Numbered from the stretch's first letter, positions 27,096-36,431 are shown. The stretch: 64,000 nucleotides of DNA from Lachnospiraceae bacterium UBA1818 (GCA_904419285.1 CAJFQZ010000004.1:1-64000), one strand, 5' to 3'. Program-made: numbers and translations. The notes: generated by a model from the letters alone, not told the origin.

Positions 27096-28121
27096 ATGAA
27101 AGTATTGACGATATTGGTTCCTGTATATAATACGGAAAAATATATCAGGCGATGCCTGGATTCTCTGCTTGTTCCGGAAATGCTGGAAAGTATCGAGGTT
27201 CTGGTTGTAAATGATGGAAGTAAAGACCGTTCACCGGCGATTGCGCAGGAATATGCAGAAGCGTTTCCGGAAACAGTTGTTCTGGTAAACAAGGAGAATG
27301 GCGGACATGGGTCCACCATAAATACTGGAATAGAGAGAGCAAAAGGAAAATATTTCAGGGTGCTCGACAGTGATGACTGGTTTAATACCGCAGAATTTGT
27401 TGAGTATGTAGAGAGACTGAAGAATGAAGATGCTGATCTGGTAGTCACTGATTACCGGAAGGAACATACCTATAACAGCGAATCCGAGTATTTTGAATAT
27501 AAAGATCTTGAAGATGGCCGATGCTACAGGCTGGATGACATTGATCTGAAAATACTCAACGGTGAATACTTTGTTATGGCAACATCAGCCTATAAAACAG
27601 AGATACTTCGAAAATCAGGCCTGAAACTGCTTGAAAATACTTTTTATGTTGATATGCAGTACAATGTTGTCCCGATCACGAGAGTGGAGACATTTGTATA
27701 TTACAGGCTGGATATTTACCGCTACTTTATCGGGAGAAAAGAACAGAGCATGAATATGGACAATTTTGTCCGCAACCAGGAGCATCATAAGAAAATGATC
27801 AAATGGCTGATCGAATACTATACAGCGATTTCGAGTAAGCTGTCTCCAAATAAAAGGGAATATATAGAAATCATTCTTACCTACACATTAAATACACATT
27901 ATTCTATTTACTGCGAGTATGACAAAAATCATAAGAGAGCGTATACGGAGATCATTAATTTCGATAATTATCTTTTGAAGAAAAATAAGCACCTCTACGA
28001 GAGACTGAACTGCATGGCTTATGTAAGATATAACAGGAAGACAAAGTTTAAATTTGTCAGGATAAACGGAAGCAAGTGGTATGGAGTAATGGCACTGGCA
28101 AGGCGCCTGAAAGGAAATTAA
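27096..28121 (+). CDS. GT2 family glycosyltransferase
   Basis: A 341-residue GT-A-fold inverting transferase. Visible motifs are ILVPVYNTEKYIRRCLDS, VVNDGSKDRS, NGGHGSTINTG and the metal-binding DSDDW near residue 92. The C-terminal 120 residues are soluble, with DIYRYFIGRKEQS shared with the fused enzyme at 24121, so the two GT2 units are paralogues. No membrane helix; it should work on the inner-leaflet lipid-linked precursor. The sugar is unknown. It follows the unusual 302-bp gap. Confidence 0.9.
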   Translation: MKVLTILVPVYNTEKYIRRCLDSLLVPEMLESIEVLVVNDGSKDRSPAIAQEYAEAFPETVVLVNKENGGHGSTINTGIERAKGKYFRVLDSDDWFNTAEFVEYVERLKNEDADLVVTDYRKEHTYNSESEYFEYKDLEDGRCYRLDDIDLKILNGEYFVMATSAYKTEILRKSGLKLLENTFYVDMQYNVVPITRVETFVYYRLDIYRYFIGRKEQSMNMDNFVRNQEHHKKMIKWLIEYYTAISSKLSPNKREYIEIILTYTLNTHYSIYCEYDKNHKRAYTEIINFDNYLLKKNKHLYERLNCMAYVRYNRKTKFKFVRINGSKWYGVMALARRLKGN

Positions 28122-28125
28122 ACAT

Positions 28126-29397
28126 ATGAAAAAGATATTAGTCATCAGCTGGTTTTATCCGCCGATCAATTCTTCTGAGGGACTGGTAACCTATAAACTG
28201 CTGAGAAATTCAAAACTGCAGTATGATGTATGCATGCAGGAGTCGAATGCATCCTGGTCGTATGGGAAAAATGAGAAACTTCCGGAAGCTGCGAATGTAA
28301 CAAGGATACCGGTCGCGGCAGATGATCTGGAAATGTGGAAAGAAGCGGCGGTAGAATATTTCAGGAAAAACAAAGAAAAATATGATATTGTTATGACTCG
28401 GTCCATGCCTCCGGAATCTCATATGATCGGCCTTAAGATCAAGGAGATAAAACCGGAAATCATATGGATCGCTTCCTTCGGCGACCCGATCGCAAATAAT
28501 CCGTTTGTCCTGAAGGATATGAATACTTTATCTCCATATTCACACAAATTCCTCAGAATGGGTATCAGAGAACTGATATCACCTAAACGCATATTGAAAA
28601 ATGCATTGTGGAAGAAGAGGACAAATGACAGTCTTGAGCCCTTCCGCAGGGAACAGAAGCTTGAGGAAGAAATATTAAAGCAGTGTGATCATGTTATTTT
28701 AAATAACAAGTATCAGGAAGTCTATATGCTCGGCAGTTATGACGAGAGTATCAAAGGCAAGGCACTCGTGCTGCCTCACAGCTATGACAGCACACTGTAT
28801 CCTGAAACTGCAGGAGAGAGCAAAGAGAACAAAAAGATCAGGATGGTCTATATAGGTCATCTTAATGATGTACGAACGCCGCATCTGCTGTTTGAGGCCG
28901 TAAAGCAGCTCAAAGAGATGAAAGCTGATCTTGCCGACCGGCTTGAGATTCAGCTTTATGGAAATATGTCTGATAAAGAAAAAGTTTATCTGCTGGACAA
29001 TGAACTTCTCGATATTATACAGATAAAGAAACCGGTAGATTACAGAACAAGCCTTGCTATTATGAAGGAGAGCGACTGGCTGATCCACATTGATGCCAAC
29101 TTGAGCGGTGTTCTGGATGAGAATATATTCTTTGCGGCAAAGCTTGCAGATTATATCGGCGCCGGAAAGCCAATTTTTGGTATTACAATGTTTGACGGTG
29201 CAGGTGCTGATGTGATCAGAGATGTGAATGGACTGACTGTCTCTTATACAGCGGATGAGATAAGAAATTATCTCTATCTGATCGTTTATAAGAATTACAC
29301 AATACAGATGGAAAGTGGAAAGAATAAAGAGCAGTATAATGCAGTGAACGTGGCAGCGCGCTTTGATGAATTTGTAAACAACAGAGTTCTGCAGTAA
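28126..29397 (+). CDS. GT-B-type glycosyltransferase (GT4-like)
   Basis: A 423-residue protein with an N-terminal strand and loop ILVISWFYPPINSSEG typical of GT4 enzymes, and a C-terminal half with MVYIGHLNDVRTPHLLFEAV and the nucleotide-sugar region ENIFFAAKLADYIGAGKPIFG. It is therefore probably a retaining transferase on the surface polymer. It starts 4 bp after the GT2 gene and ends 23 bp before wecB, so it is within the operon. Donor and acceptor are not predictable. Confidence 0.85.
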   Translation: MKKILVISWFYPPINSSEGLVTYKLLRNSKLQYDVCMQESNASWSYGKNEKLPEAANVTRIPVAADDLEMWKEAAVEYFRKNKEKYDIVMTRSMPPESHMIGLKIKEIKPEIIWIASFGDPIANNPFVLKDMNTLSPYSHKFLRMGIRELISPKRILKNALWKKRTNDSLEPFRREQKLEEEILKQCDHVILNNKYQEVYMLGSYDESIKGKALVLPHSYDSTLYPETAGESKENKKIRMVYIGHLNDVRTPHLLFEAVKQLKEMKADLADRLEIQLYGNMSDKEKVYLLDNELLDIIQIKKPVDYRTSLAIMKESDWLIHIDANLSGVLDENIFFAAKLADYIGAGKPIFGITMFDGAGADVIRDVNGLTVSYTADEIRNYLYLIVYKNYTIQMESGKNKEQYNAVNVAARFDEFVNNRVLQ

Positions 29398-29420
29398 CGG
29401 CAGCTATTGAGGAGTAGAAG

Positions 29421-30539
29421 ATGAGAAAGATAAAAGTAATGACTGTATTCGGGACAAGGCCGGAAGCGATAAAAATGGCTCCTGTCGTGAAAGAACTGCA
29501 GTCACGTGATGAGATTGAGGAAATAACATGTGTTACAGCACAGCACCGGCAGATGCTGGATCAGGTCCTTGAGACATTTAAGATCACGCCGGATTATGAT
29601 CTGGATATCATGAAACAGGGACAGACATTAAACGATGTGGTACAGAGAGTGCTGGGGAAGATCGGAGAAGTGCTTGAGAAAGAAAGACCGGATATTGTGC
29701 TTGTACATGGTGATACAACGACAACATTTGCAGGAGCTCTGGCAGCATTCCACAGCCAGATTGCGATCGGGCACGTTGAGGCAGGACTCCGTACATGGAA
29801 CAAGTATTCTCCATATCCGGAAGAAATGAACCGTCAGATGGTAGGATGTCTTGCAGATATGCATTTTGCTCCGACAAAAGTCAGCGCACAGAATCTTCTT
29901 CGTGAAGGCAAGGATGAGAAGAATATCTATATTACCGGCAATACGGCGATTGATGCAATGTCTACTACTGTAGACAGTGATTATAAGAATCCTATTTTTG
30001 ACTGGATCGGAGAGGACCGCATGATTCTTCTCACGGCGCACAGAAGAGAAAACCTTGGTGATCCCATGTATCACATTTTCCGTGCGATCCGCAGGATAGT
30101 GGATGAGTTTGATGATGTAAAAGTTATTTATCCGATACACTTGAATCCGCGCGTAAGAGAGATTGCAAATGACGTTTTTGAGGGTTGCGACAGAGTCCGT
30201 CTGATCGAGCCGCTGGAAGTATTTGATTTCCACAATTTCCAGAATAAGAGCTATCTTATAATGACAGACAGCGGCGGAATTCAGGAAGAGGCTCCTTCGC
30301 TTGGAAAACCGGTACTTGTCCTTAGAGATACAACTGAAAGACCGGAAGGGATTGAGGCGGGTACGCTGAAACTGACCGGAACGGACGAAGAAGTGATCTA
30401 CCGGGAGACAAAAAGGCTGCTTACGGATCCGGCAGAATATAATTCAATGAGTCATGCGAGCAATCCCTATGGAGACGGCCATGCAAGTGAGAGAATTGTA
30501 GATGCTATCATAGAGAGATTCAGCTATCTTTTAAAATAA
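29421..30539 (+). CDS. wecB: UDP-N-acetylglucosamine 2-epimerase (non-hydrolysing)
   Basis: Interconverts UDP-GlcNAc and UDP-ManNAc in the cytoplasm. 372 residues, the family size. Motifs: VFGTRPEAIKMAPVV at the N-terminus, LVHGDTTTTFAGALAAF, HVEAGLRTWNKYSPYPEE, LTAHRRENLG and TDSGGIQEEAPSLGKPVLVLR. UDP-ManNAc is the donor used by TagA/WecG-type enzymes, and one of these lies at 37788, so the polymer probably contains ManNAc (inference). AGGAG precedes the ATG. Confidence 0.96.
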   Translation: MRKIKVMTVFGTRPEAIKMAPVVKELQSRDEIEEITCVTAQHRQMLDQVLETFKITPDYDLDIMKQGQTLNDVVQRVLGKIGEVLEKERPDIVLVHGDTTTTFAGALAAFHSQIAIGHVEAGLRTWNKYSPYPEEMNRQMVGCLADMHFAPTKVSAQNLLREGKDEKNIYITGNTAIDAMSTTVDSDYKNPIFDWIGEDRMILLTAHRRENLGDPMYHIFRAIRRIVDEFDDVKVIYPIHLNPRVREIANDVFEGCDRVRLIEPLEVFDFHNFQNKSYLIMTDSGGIQEEAPSLGKPVLVLRDTTERPEGIEAGTLKLTGTDEEVIYRETKRLLTDPAEYNSMSHASNPYGDGHASERIVDAIIERFSYLLK

Positions 30540-30551
30540 AGGAGACAGATT

Positions 30552-31820
30552 ATGGACAGAAATGTGAAGTATTTGATCATTGGAGCGGGTATTTCAGGTC
30601 TTACCTTTGCAAATTACGCGAAGGGAGATTATCTCATCATTGAGAAAGAAGATGAAGTCGGCGGATACTGCCGTACGATAAAGAAAAAGGATTATGTCTG
30701 GGATTATGCAGGGCATTTTTTCCATTTCAGCACAGAAGAATTCAAAAAAAAGTTTCTTGACAGTGTTGATCCGGACGAGATTAAGTACAAGGATAAGAAT
30801 ACAAAGATTATGTATAAAGGAAAACTGATCGACTATCCGTTCCAGACGAATATTCATCAGCTTGATAAACAGGAGTTCATTGACTGCCTTTACGATCTTT
30901 TTCACAGAAATGAGAAGAAAGAATACAGCAGTTTTCTGGATATGCTGTATGGAAGATTTGGTAAATCTATCGTAGAAAAATTCCTCAAACCATACAACGA
31001 GAAGCTGTATGCGATCGATCTGACAACATTGGACAAAGATGCAATGGGCAGATTTTTCCCATATGCGGATATTCCGGCGATCATTGACAATATGAAAGCA
31101 AATAAGGACAGTACTTCTTACAATAATACCTTTTTGTATCCGAAATCAGGAGCAGGTTCCTTTATCCAGATTCTTTATGATGCGCTGGATAAGTCGAAAG
31201 TGCTGCTGGGGCACAGAGTGACAAAAATTAATAATGACGAGAAAACAGCTGAACTTGATGATGGAAGCAGGATCAGATATGAGTACCTGATCAATACTTC
31301 ACCTCTGAATGAGTTCCTTACCTATTTTGACGGCGAAGAGTTCAGAAAACTGAGAGATTCGCTCTCTTATAATAAGGTGCTGGTATTCAATCTCGGGTTT
31401 AACAAGAAATCTAAATTTACAAAGGAACACTGGTTCTATATCCCGGATAAAAATGTTAATTTTTACCGTATCGGTTTCTATGACAATATACTTGATGCTG
31501 ACAAGCTCAGCATGTATATAGAGATCGGCTATAATAAGGATGATGTGATCGATGCGGACAAACAGCTGGAGCTGACTCTTGAAAATCTCAGAAAGCTGGG
31601 AATCACAGATGAAGATATGAAACTGGAAGAGCACTCTACGATCATAATGGATCCTGCTTATGTTCATATCAATACTGAGACAGAGAAGAAGGTACAGGAA
31701 TTTAAGGACAGAGAGGCGCAGAATAATATCTATACGATCGGAAGATACGGAGCATGGACATACTGTTCAATGGAAGATTGTATGGTAGCAGCTAAGAAAC
31801 TTGCAGAAAAGCTGCAGTGA
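30552..31820 (+). CDS. FAD-dependent oxidoreductase, UDP-galactopyranose-mutase-like
   Basis: A 422-residue flavoprotein. The dinucleotide-binding motif IIGAGISGLTFA is at the N-terminus, with IEKEDEVGGYCRT and DYAGHFFHF after it, and a C-terminal FAD-contact segment GRYGAWTYCSMEDCMVAA. The layout resembles amine-oxidase/UDP-galactopyranose-mutase-type proteins in polysaccharide loci. Classic UGM residues cannot be checked by eye, so I do not call it glf. If it were a mutase it would supply a furanose sugar; other oxidoreductase roles are possible. It lies 12 bp after wecB. Confidence 0.75.
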   Translation: MDRNVKYLIIGAGISGLTFANYAKGDYLIIEKEDEVGGYCRTIKKKDYVWDYAGHFFHFSTEEFKKKFLDSVDPDEIKYKDKNTKIMYKGKLIDYPFQTNIHQLDKQEFIDCLYDLFHRNEKKEYSSFLDMLYGRFGKSIVEKFLKPYNEKLYAIDLTTLDKDAMGRFFPYADIPAIIDNMKANKDSTSYNNTFLYPKSGAGSFIQILYDALDKSKVLLGHRVTKINNDEKTAELDDGSRIRYEYLINTSPLNEFLTYFDGEEFRKLRDSLSYNKVLVFNLGFNKKSKFTKEHWFYIPDKNVNFYRIGFYDNILDADKLSMYIEIGYNKDDVIDADKQLELTLENLRKLGITDEDMKLEEHSTIIMDPAYVHINTETEKKVQEFKDREAQNNIYTIGRYGAWTYCSMEDCMVAAKKLAEKLQ

Positions 31821-31836
31821 GAGCCAGGCAGGAAGT

Positions 31837-33681
31837 ATGACAGAAAACATAAAACAGTTAAGAAAGAGACAACATCTGACAACAGCCTTGAGTTTCCTCT
31901 TAGGATTTCTGGGGACATGCGGCATTGCTTTTTATGGAAAGACAGGGTCTGAAATTAGTGTTTATCAGGAAAACTTTACGAACAGTGTCCTGTATCTTGC
32001 ACTGTTTTATCTGTTGACAAAAGGCTGGAAGAGCGTCTTAAATACAGCAGAAAAGAGAGTATCTGCAGCAGCTGCCATAAGCGGGTTTATATGTGCAGCG
32101 CTGCTTGTACTTGGCGCTCAGCTGGATTATGACAGCTCGATTCAATGGAATTACGCTACAGTAGTAAAGATCATCCTGCTGGCACCTGTGCTCCAGATGC
32201 TGATCTGCTTATTGTTTTTATATGTTGAAAGACATAAAGAACGCGTTCTGGAATTGAATATCAGTGCCGGAATGCAGAAGGTTATTGTATATTTTGCTAT
32301 TTTAGCAGTATGGGGAATTACCTATCTTGCACTTTTTCCCGGAGTTTACGGATATGACGCTCCATACCAGATCCTGCAGGCATTAGGAGAAATGGAAGTT
32401 ACTACTTATCAGCCTGTTCTGCACACTTTTATTATGGGAAAATGCGTGCAGCTTGGGCACATTCTGTGTGGAAGCTATGAAATCGGCCTTGGTATCTATT
32501 CATTTCTTCAGATGGCATTTCTTGCCTATGCAGCGATGAAAGTATGCATGTATGCATGTTCGAGAACAAGAAATTATTTATGGCTTCTCGGGACAGTTCT
32601 GTTTTTTGTACTGTTTCCCTTACATGGCGTGCTGGCGGTATCTTCTACGAAGGATATAATATTTACCGGTATCTTTGCATTGATCTTCATCAAGGTTTTG
32701 AGGTTGACGGAGAATCCGGAAGGCTTCTGTGATTCAAAGAAAGATATTATTGAGTACTGCATTCTGCTGTTCTTTCTATTTTGGTTCAGGAGCAATGGAA
32801 TTTACATTTTAATTTTTATGATTCCATTCCTTATTATCCTGCTGAGAAAGCATAGAAGAATATGGAAACGGATGCTGCTGTTCACTGTCCTGCCAATAGC
32901 GGCTTTTCTCATCACAGAGAATGCTGTTATGACAGTTTTTGACATTGCTCCGGGACCGGGAATCAGAGAGATGCTCAGCATTCCGTGTCAGCAGCTGGCA
33001 AGGGCTTATGATTATCATTATGATACTTTTACGGATGAAGAAAAGAAAACTCTATTAGAAATCATTCCGGAAGAAAATTTGGAATATCATACCTCCAGGC
33101 AGATGATATCTGACAGCATTAAAGTGGGGCTGGATACTGAAAAACTGATGGAAGACCCGCTGAAATATATTTCCTTGTATTTCAAGATTGGATTAAAAAA
33201 TCCTAAAAGCTACATTGAGGGTGCCATGCTCAGCTGTCTGGCTACGTGGTATCCTGATAAATACTATCAGGATGACCGCCAGTATCATCCCTATATTGAA
33301 ATTGATATGATAGACGCTAAGACATATAATTCCAGATATCTTGAGCTTGAAAGATACAGCGCCATTCCCGCGTACGAGAAAGCACTGACAGATTTATTTC
33401 AGGAAGCGCAGTGGATGCGGATCCCGATCATATCTTCATTGTTTACTCTGGGGACATACGTGTGGATCCTGTTCCTTTGTTTTGTGTATATTTTGGTCAG
33501 GAAGGCATACAAATATCTGCTTCCGATTAGTCTTCTGATCGGATTGATCATCACGATTATCCTGGGGCCGGTATCGCTGATCAGATACGGGTATCCGCTT
33601 ATATTTATAATACCGTTAGTGCTTACGCTATTCAGGATAAAAACAGTGAACAATAGTGGTGATGAAAGAATTGAGAGATAA
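31837..33681 (+). CDS. DUF6020-like polytopic membrane protein (paralogue 2), candidate GT-C transferase
   Basis: A 614-residue paralogue of the protein at 20607, from ATG 31837 after AGGAAG; an in-frame TTG at 31801 lies inside the previous gene. About 12 hydrophobic segments. Shared motifs are FPGVYGYDAPYQ, YQPVLHT, SSTKDIIFTGIF, FRSNGIYIL, SIPCQQLARAY, EEKKTLLEIIPEE and ATWYPDKYY. The next two genes encode a GtrB-like polyprenyl-phosphate glycosyltransferase and a GtrA-like flippase, in which setting the third gene is usually an extracytoplasmic GT-C transferase. That role is inference from order and topology. Confidence 0.75.
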   Translation: MTENIKQLRKRQHLTTALSFLLGFLGTCGIAFYGKTGSEISVYQENFTNSVLYLALFYLLTKGWKSVLNTAEKRVSAAAAISGFICAALLVLGAQLDYDSSIQWNYATVVKIILLAPVLQMLICLLFLYVERHKERVLELNISAGMQKVIVYFAILAVWGITYLALFPGVYGYDAPYQILQALGEMEVTTYQPVLHTFIMGKCVQLGHILCGSYEIGLGIYSFLQMAFLAYAAMKVCMYACSRTRNYLWLLGTVLFFVLFPLHGVLAVSSTKDIIFTGIFALIFIKVLRLTENPEGFCDSKKDIIEYCILLFFLFWFRSNGIYILIFMIPFLIILLRKHRRIWKRMLLFTVLPIAAFLITENAVMTVFDIAPGPGIREMLSIPCQQLARAYDYHYDTFTDEEKKTLLEIIPEENLEYHTSRQMISDSIKVGLDTEKLMEDPLKYISLYFKIGLKNPKSYIEGAMLSCLATWYPDKYYQDDRQYHPYIEIDMIDAKTYNSRYLELERYSAIPAYEKALTDLFQEAQWMRIPIISSLFTLGTYVWILFLCFVYILVRKAYKYLLPISLLIGLIITIILGPVSLIRYGYPLIFIIPLVLTLFRIKTVNNSGDERIER

Positions 33682-33698
33682 ATATGGAGGAACTGAAA

Positions 33699-34646
33699 AT
33701 GGATAAGATAGCAGTCCTGATTCCGTGTTATAACGAGAGTCAGACGATTGAAAAAGTAGTAACAGACTGGAAAAAGGAGCTTCCGGAGGCTGTCATCTAT
33801 GTTTATGACAACAATTCTACCGATAACACGGCAGAGATTGCCAGAAATGCCGGAGCGGTAGTGCGTTACGAGTATCAGCAGGGAAAAGGAAATGTCATCC
33901 GGAGAATGTTCCGTGAGATTGATGCGGAATGTTACGTCATGGTGGACGGGGATGATACCTATCCGGCAGAATTCGGACGTGAAATGGTTTCTAAAGTACT
34001 TGACAGAAAGGTTGACATGGTTGTGGGCGACAGGCTTTCTTCCACTTATTTTGAAGAAAATAAACGCCCTTTCCATAATTTCGGAAACAGCCTTGTGAGA
34101 GGAACGATCAATCGGCTTTTCAAGAGTAATATCCGGGATATTATGACAGGTTACAGAGCGTTCAGCTATCTGTTTGTAAAGACATTTCCGGTGCTCTCCA
34201 AAGGATTTGAAATCGAGACAGAGATGAGTATTCATGCGGTTGAGAAAAATATGCTGGTGGAGAATGTGATCATTGAATACAGAGACCGTCCGGAGGGCAG
34301 CGAGTCCAAATTGAATACTTATTCCGATGGAGCGAAGGTCCTCGGAACAATCGCGCGCCTGTACAAAAATTACAGACCGTTCCGGTTTTTCGGTATCGTG
34401 GCACTGCTTCTCATGATTATTTCAGCGGTTATGTTTGTACCGGTGTTAGTGACGTATATTCAGACGGGTCTTGTGCCGAATTTCCCGACACTGATCGTGA
34501 GCGGATTTGTGGCTCTGGCTGCGATCCAGTCGTTTTTCGCAGGACTGATCCTGACTACTCTGGTAGAGAAGGACAGACAGGACTTTGAGTTCAAACTCCA
34601 GATGGCAAGTAACGGAAGGAACAGGGAAAACGATGAAGAGAAATAG
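33699..34646 (+). CDS. GtrB/DPM1-like polyprenyl-phosphate glycosyltransferase
   Basis: A GT2 enzyme expected to load a sugar onto undecaprenyl phosphate on the inner leaflet. 315 residues from ATG 33699 (GGAGG upstream); the in-frame ATG at 33684 lies before the ribosome site. Motifs: VLIPCYNESQTIEKVV, YVYDNNSTDNTAEIA, metal-binding DGDDTYPAE, GDRLSS and the DPM-like EIETEMSIHA. Two C-terminal hydrophobic segments (about 232-255 and 265-290) anchor it, as in GtrB/CsbB. The 3' end overlaps the GtrA-like gene by 14 bp, suggesting coupled synthesis of the pair. Confidence 0.88.
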   Translation: MDKIAVLIPCYNESQTIEKVVTDWKKELPEAVIYVYDNNSTDNTAEIARNAGAVVRYEYQQGKGNVIRRMFREIDAECYVMVDGDDTYPAEFGREMVSKVLDRKVDMVVGDRLSSTYFEENKRPFHNFGNSLVRGTINRLFKSNIRDIMTGYRAFSYLFVKTFPVLSKGFEIETEMSIHAVEKNMLVENVIIEYRDRPEGSESKLNTYSDGAKVLGTIARLYKNYRPFRFFGIVALLLMIISAVMFVPVLVTYIQTGLVPNFPTLIVSGFVALAAIQSFFAGLILTTLVEKDRQDFEFKLQMASNGRNRENDEEK

Positions 34647-35034
34647 CAGGAATCTGTTTCAGCAGATCATCAAATTCGGATTTGTCGGAGGAACTGCTTT
34701 CATTATTGATGCGGGTGTACTGTTTATACTGACAGAATTCTTTAATATTCATTATCTGATTTCCGGTGCGATCTCGTTTACCGTGTCTGTGATATATAAT
34801 TATATTCTCAGTGTCAGATGGGTATTTGACGCCAGAACAGATGTGAATAAAGCACAGGAACTGACAGTATTTATCGGTCTCAGCGTGATCGGTCTCGGAC
34901 TGAATCAGGTGTTGATGTGGATCTTTGTTGACAAGCTGAATATTTATTATATGCTGTCAAAGATCATCGCGACAGCGATTGTGATGGTATATAACTTTAT
35001 TACAAGAAAACTGTTTATTGAACGAAAGAATTGA
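34633..35034 (+). CDS. GtrA-family membrane protein (putative lipid-sugar flippase)
   Basis: A 133-residue four-helix protein of the GtrA family, which is thought to flip polyprenyl-phosphate-linked sugars across the membrane. The family start is IIKFGFVGGTAFIIDAGVLFIL, with ISFTVSVIYNYILSVRWVF and the end FITRKLFIERK. ATG 34633 is preferred because it follows AGGGAAAA and opens the homology; the frame is open back to 34585 inside the preceding gene. Overlap with the GtrB-like gene is strong context support. Confidence 0.92.
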   Translation: MKRNSRNLFQQIIKFGFVGGTAFIIDAGVLFILTEFFNIHYLISGAISFTVSVIYNYILSVRWVFDARTDVNKAQELTVFIGLSVIGLGLNQVLMWIFVDKLNIYYMLSKIIATAIVMVYNFITRKLFIERKN

Positions 35035-35088
35035 ATTTTTGTCAGGACTCAGACGATTTTCGATGAGAAAACAAAACGGGAGAATAAA

Positions 35089-36228
35089 ATGAAAGATCGG
35101 AGAAGAATGCATCGAAGATATTATCAGAAACGTTTAAAACACAGAAAACATAAGCTTCGAAAAACAGTCTTTGCAGTACTTATCCTTCTGTTTGCACTGC
35201 TGATCGGATTATTGGTGAAAGTCGTGTTGTTCCCGAAGGAAGATGGAAAAGAAAAGAATCGGCACGAAGACAATACTTCCGCAGATTTGACAGGGGATGA
35301 TCAGAAGGAACAGAAGAGCACGGCGGTTATTACCCTGAATGGTGAGAATTCGATTGAGATTAAACTGGGAGAAGAATACATTGATCCCGGATATTCTGCA
35401 GCTGATAAAGACGGGACTGATCTGACAGCTCAGGTCCAGGTAGACAGCAGTGCGCTGAATCGTGCAGGAGAACAGCAGATTATTTACAGCGTGAAGGACA
35501 GTAAGGGACGGGAGGCACAGGCGGTCAGAAAAGTGACGGTGCTTCCGAATACAGAATATGATACTCCGGGACTGCCTATATGTATGTATCATTATGTGTA
35601 TGATCCGGCCAGTCCGCCGGACAATCTGGACAGCAACTTTATCTCCACGGATTCTCTGGCGGAGGAGATGAAATATCTCCATGATAATGGATATTATTTT
35701 CCGACCTGGCAGGAAGTGCGGGATTATGTAGACGGAAAACTGATCCTTCCGGAGAAAAGTATTGTCCTTACTTTTGACGATGGACCGAATTATATGTATC
35801 TGGGGATTCCGATCCTGGAGCAGTACCAGACTCCGGCCACATCTTTTGTGATCACAAGTTACTGGAATGACCGGGAGATGCTCTATGGATATGCGAGTGA
35901 TTATCTGACTTTTGAATCTCATTCTCATAAGATGCACCAGGGCGGCGGCAGTATCGGACATGGCGGGATTTACACAGCGATGACCAGGGAGGAAGTACTC
36001 GCTGATTTGGAACAGTCTTTTGAAATCTGCGGAAACAGAGATGCTTTTGCTTATCCATTCGGGGATTATACGGAAGAAGGCTGCAGTACTCTGGAGGAGG
36101 CAGGACTGCTCTGTGCTGTAACTACGGAGAATGCAAAATGTTATCCGGGGGATAACCCATATATTCTCCCGAGGGTGAGGATGCTTGGCACGCAGACACT
36201 GGCTTCCTTTATTTCGGCAGTTAATTGA
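35089..36228 (+). CDS. membrane-anchored polysaccharide deacetylase with Ig-like domain
   Basis: A 379-residue extracytoplasmic enzyme. A very basic N-terminus and one transmembrane helix (about residues 26-45) are followed by an Ig-like (DUF5011-type) domain of about 75 residues with EEYIDPGYSAADKDG. The NodB-type deacetylase domain is at about 165-379: the metal and catalytic motif TFDDGP near 228 and the His motif ESHSHKMH near 280. It removes acetyl groups from an N-acetylated polysaccharide, probably the polymer made here or peptidoglycan glycan. It is the last gene before the terminator at 36241. Confidence 0.9.
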   Translation: MKDRRRMHRRYYQKRLKHRKHKLRKTVFAVLILLFALLIGLLVKVVLFPKEDGKEKNRHEDNTSADLTGDDQKEQKSTAVITLNGENSIEIKLGEEYIDPGYSAADKDGTDLTAQVQVDSSALNRAGEQQIIYSVKDSKGREAQAVRKVTVLPNTEYDTPGLPICMYHYVYDPASPPDNLDSNFISTDSLAEEMKYLHDNGYYFPTWQEVRDYVDGKLILPEKSIVLTFDDGPNYMYLGIPILEQYQTPATSFVITSYWNDREMLYGYASDYLTFESHSHKMHQGGGSIGHGGIYTAMTREEVLADLEQSFEICGNRDAFAYPFGDYTEEGCSTLEEAGLLCAVTTENAKCYPGDNPYILPRVRMLGTQTLASFISAVN

Positions 36229-36240
36229 AAAGAAAGATAT

Positions 36241-36272
36241 AATGCAGATGCACAGATGCGTCTGCATTTTTT
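36241..36272 (+). terminator. intrinsic terminator ending the first half of the polysaccharide locus
   Basis: AATGCAGATGC (36241-36251) pairs with GCGTCTGCATT (36258-36268) with one G-U pair and a 6-nt loop, followed by TTTT. It comes 12 nt after the deacetylase stop. Confidence 0.8.
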
Positions 36273-36312
36273 AATGAATTGTAACATATTTAACATTTGA
36301 GTCATAGAAATC

Positions 36313-36341
36313 TTGAAAAATGAAATGATATATAATATAAT
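36313..36341 (+). promoter_or_regulatory. strong sigma-A-type promoter for the second half of the locus
   Basis: TTGAAA (36313-36318), exact 17-bp spacer, perfect TATAAT (36336-36341). The leader to the ATG at 36432 is about 84 nt and contains an AGCCA/TGGCT mini-hairpin and an ACACA/TGTGT pairing. Confidence 0.85.
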
Positions 36342-36431
36342 TTGTTTCAGTTCACACATGTCAAAATGTCTAAGAGTGTGTAAAGTCAGCCATAATCTGG
36401 CTCATGTAATAGATTCGAAAGAAGAAAGGAC

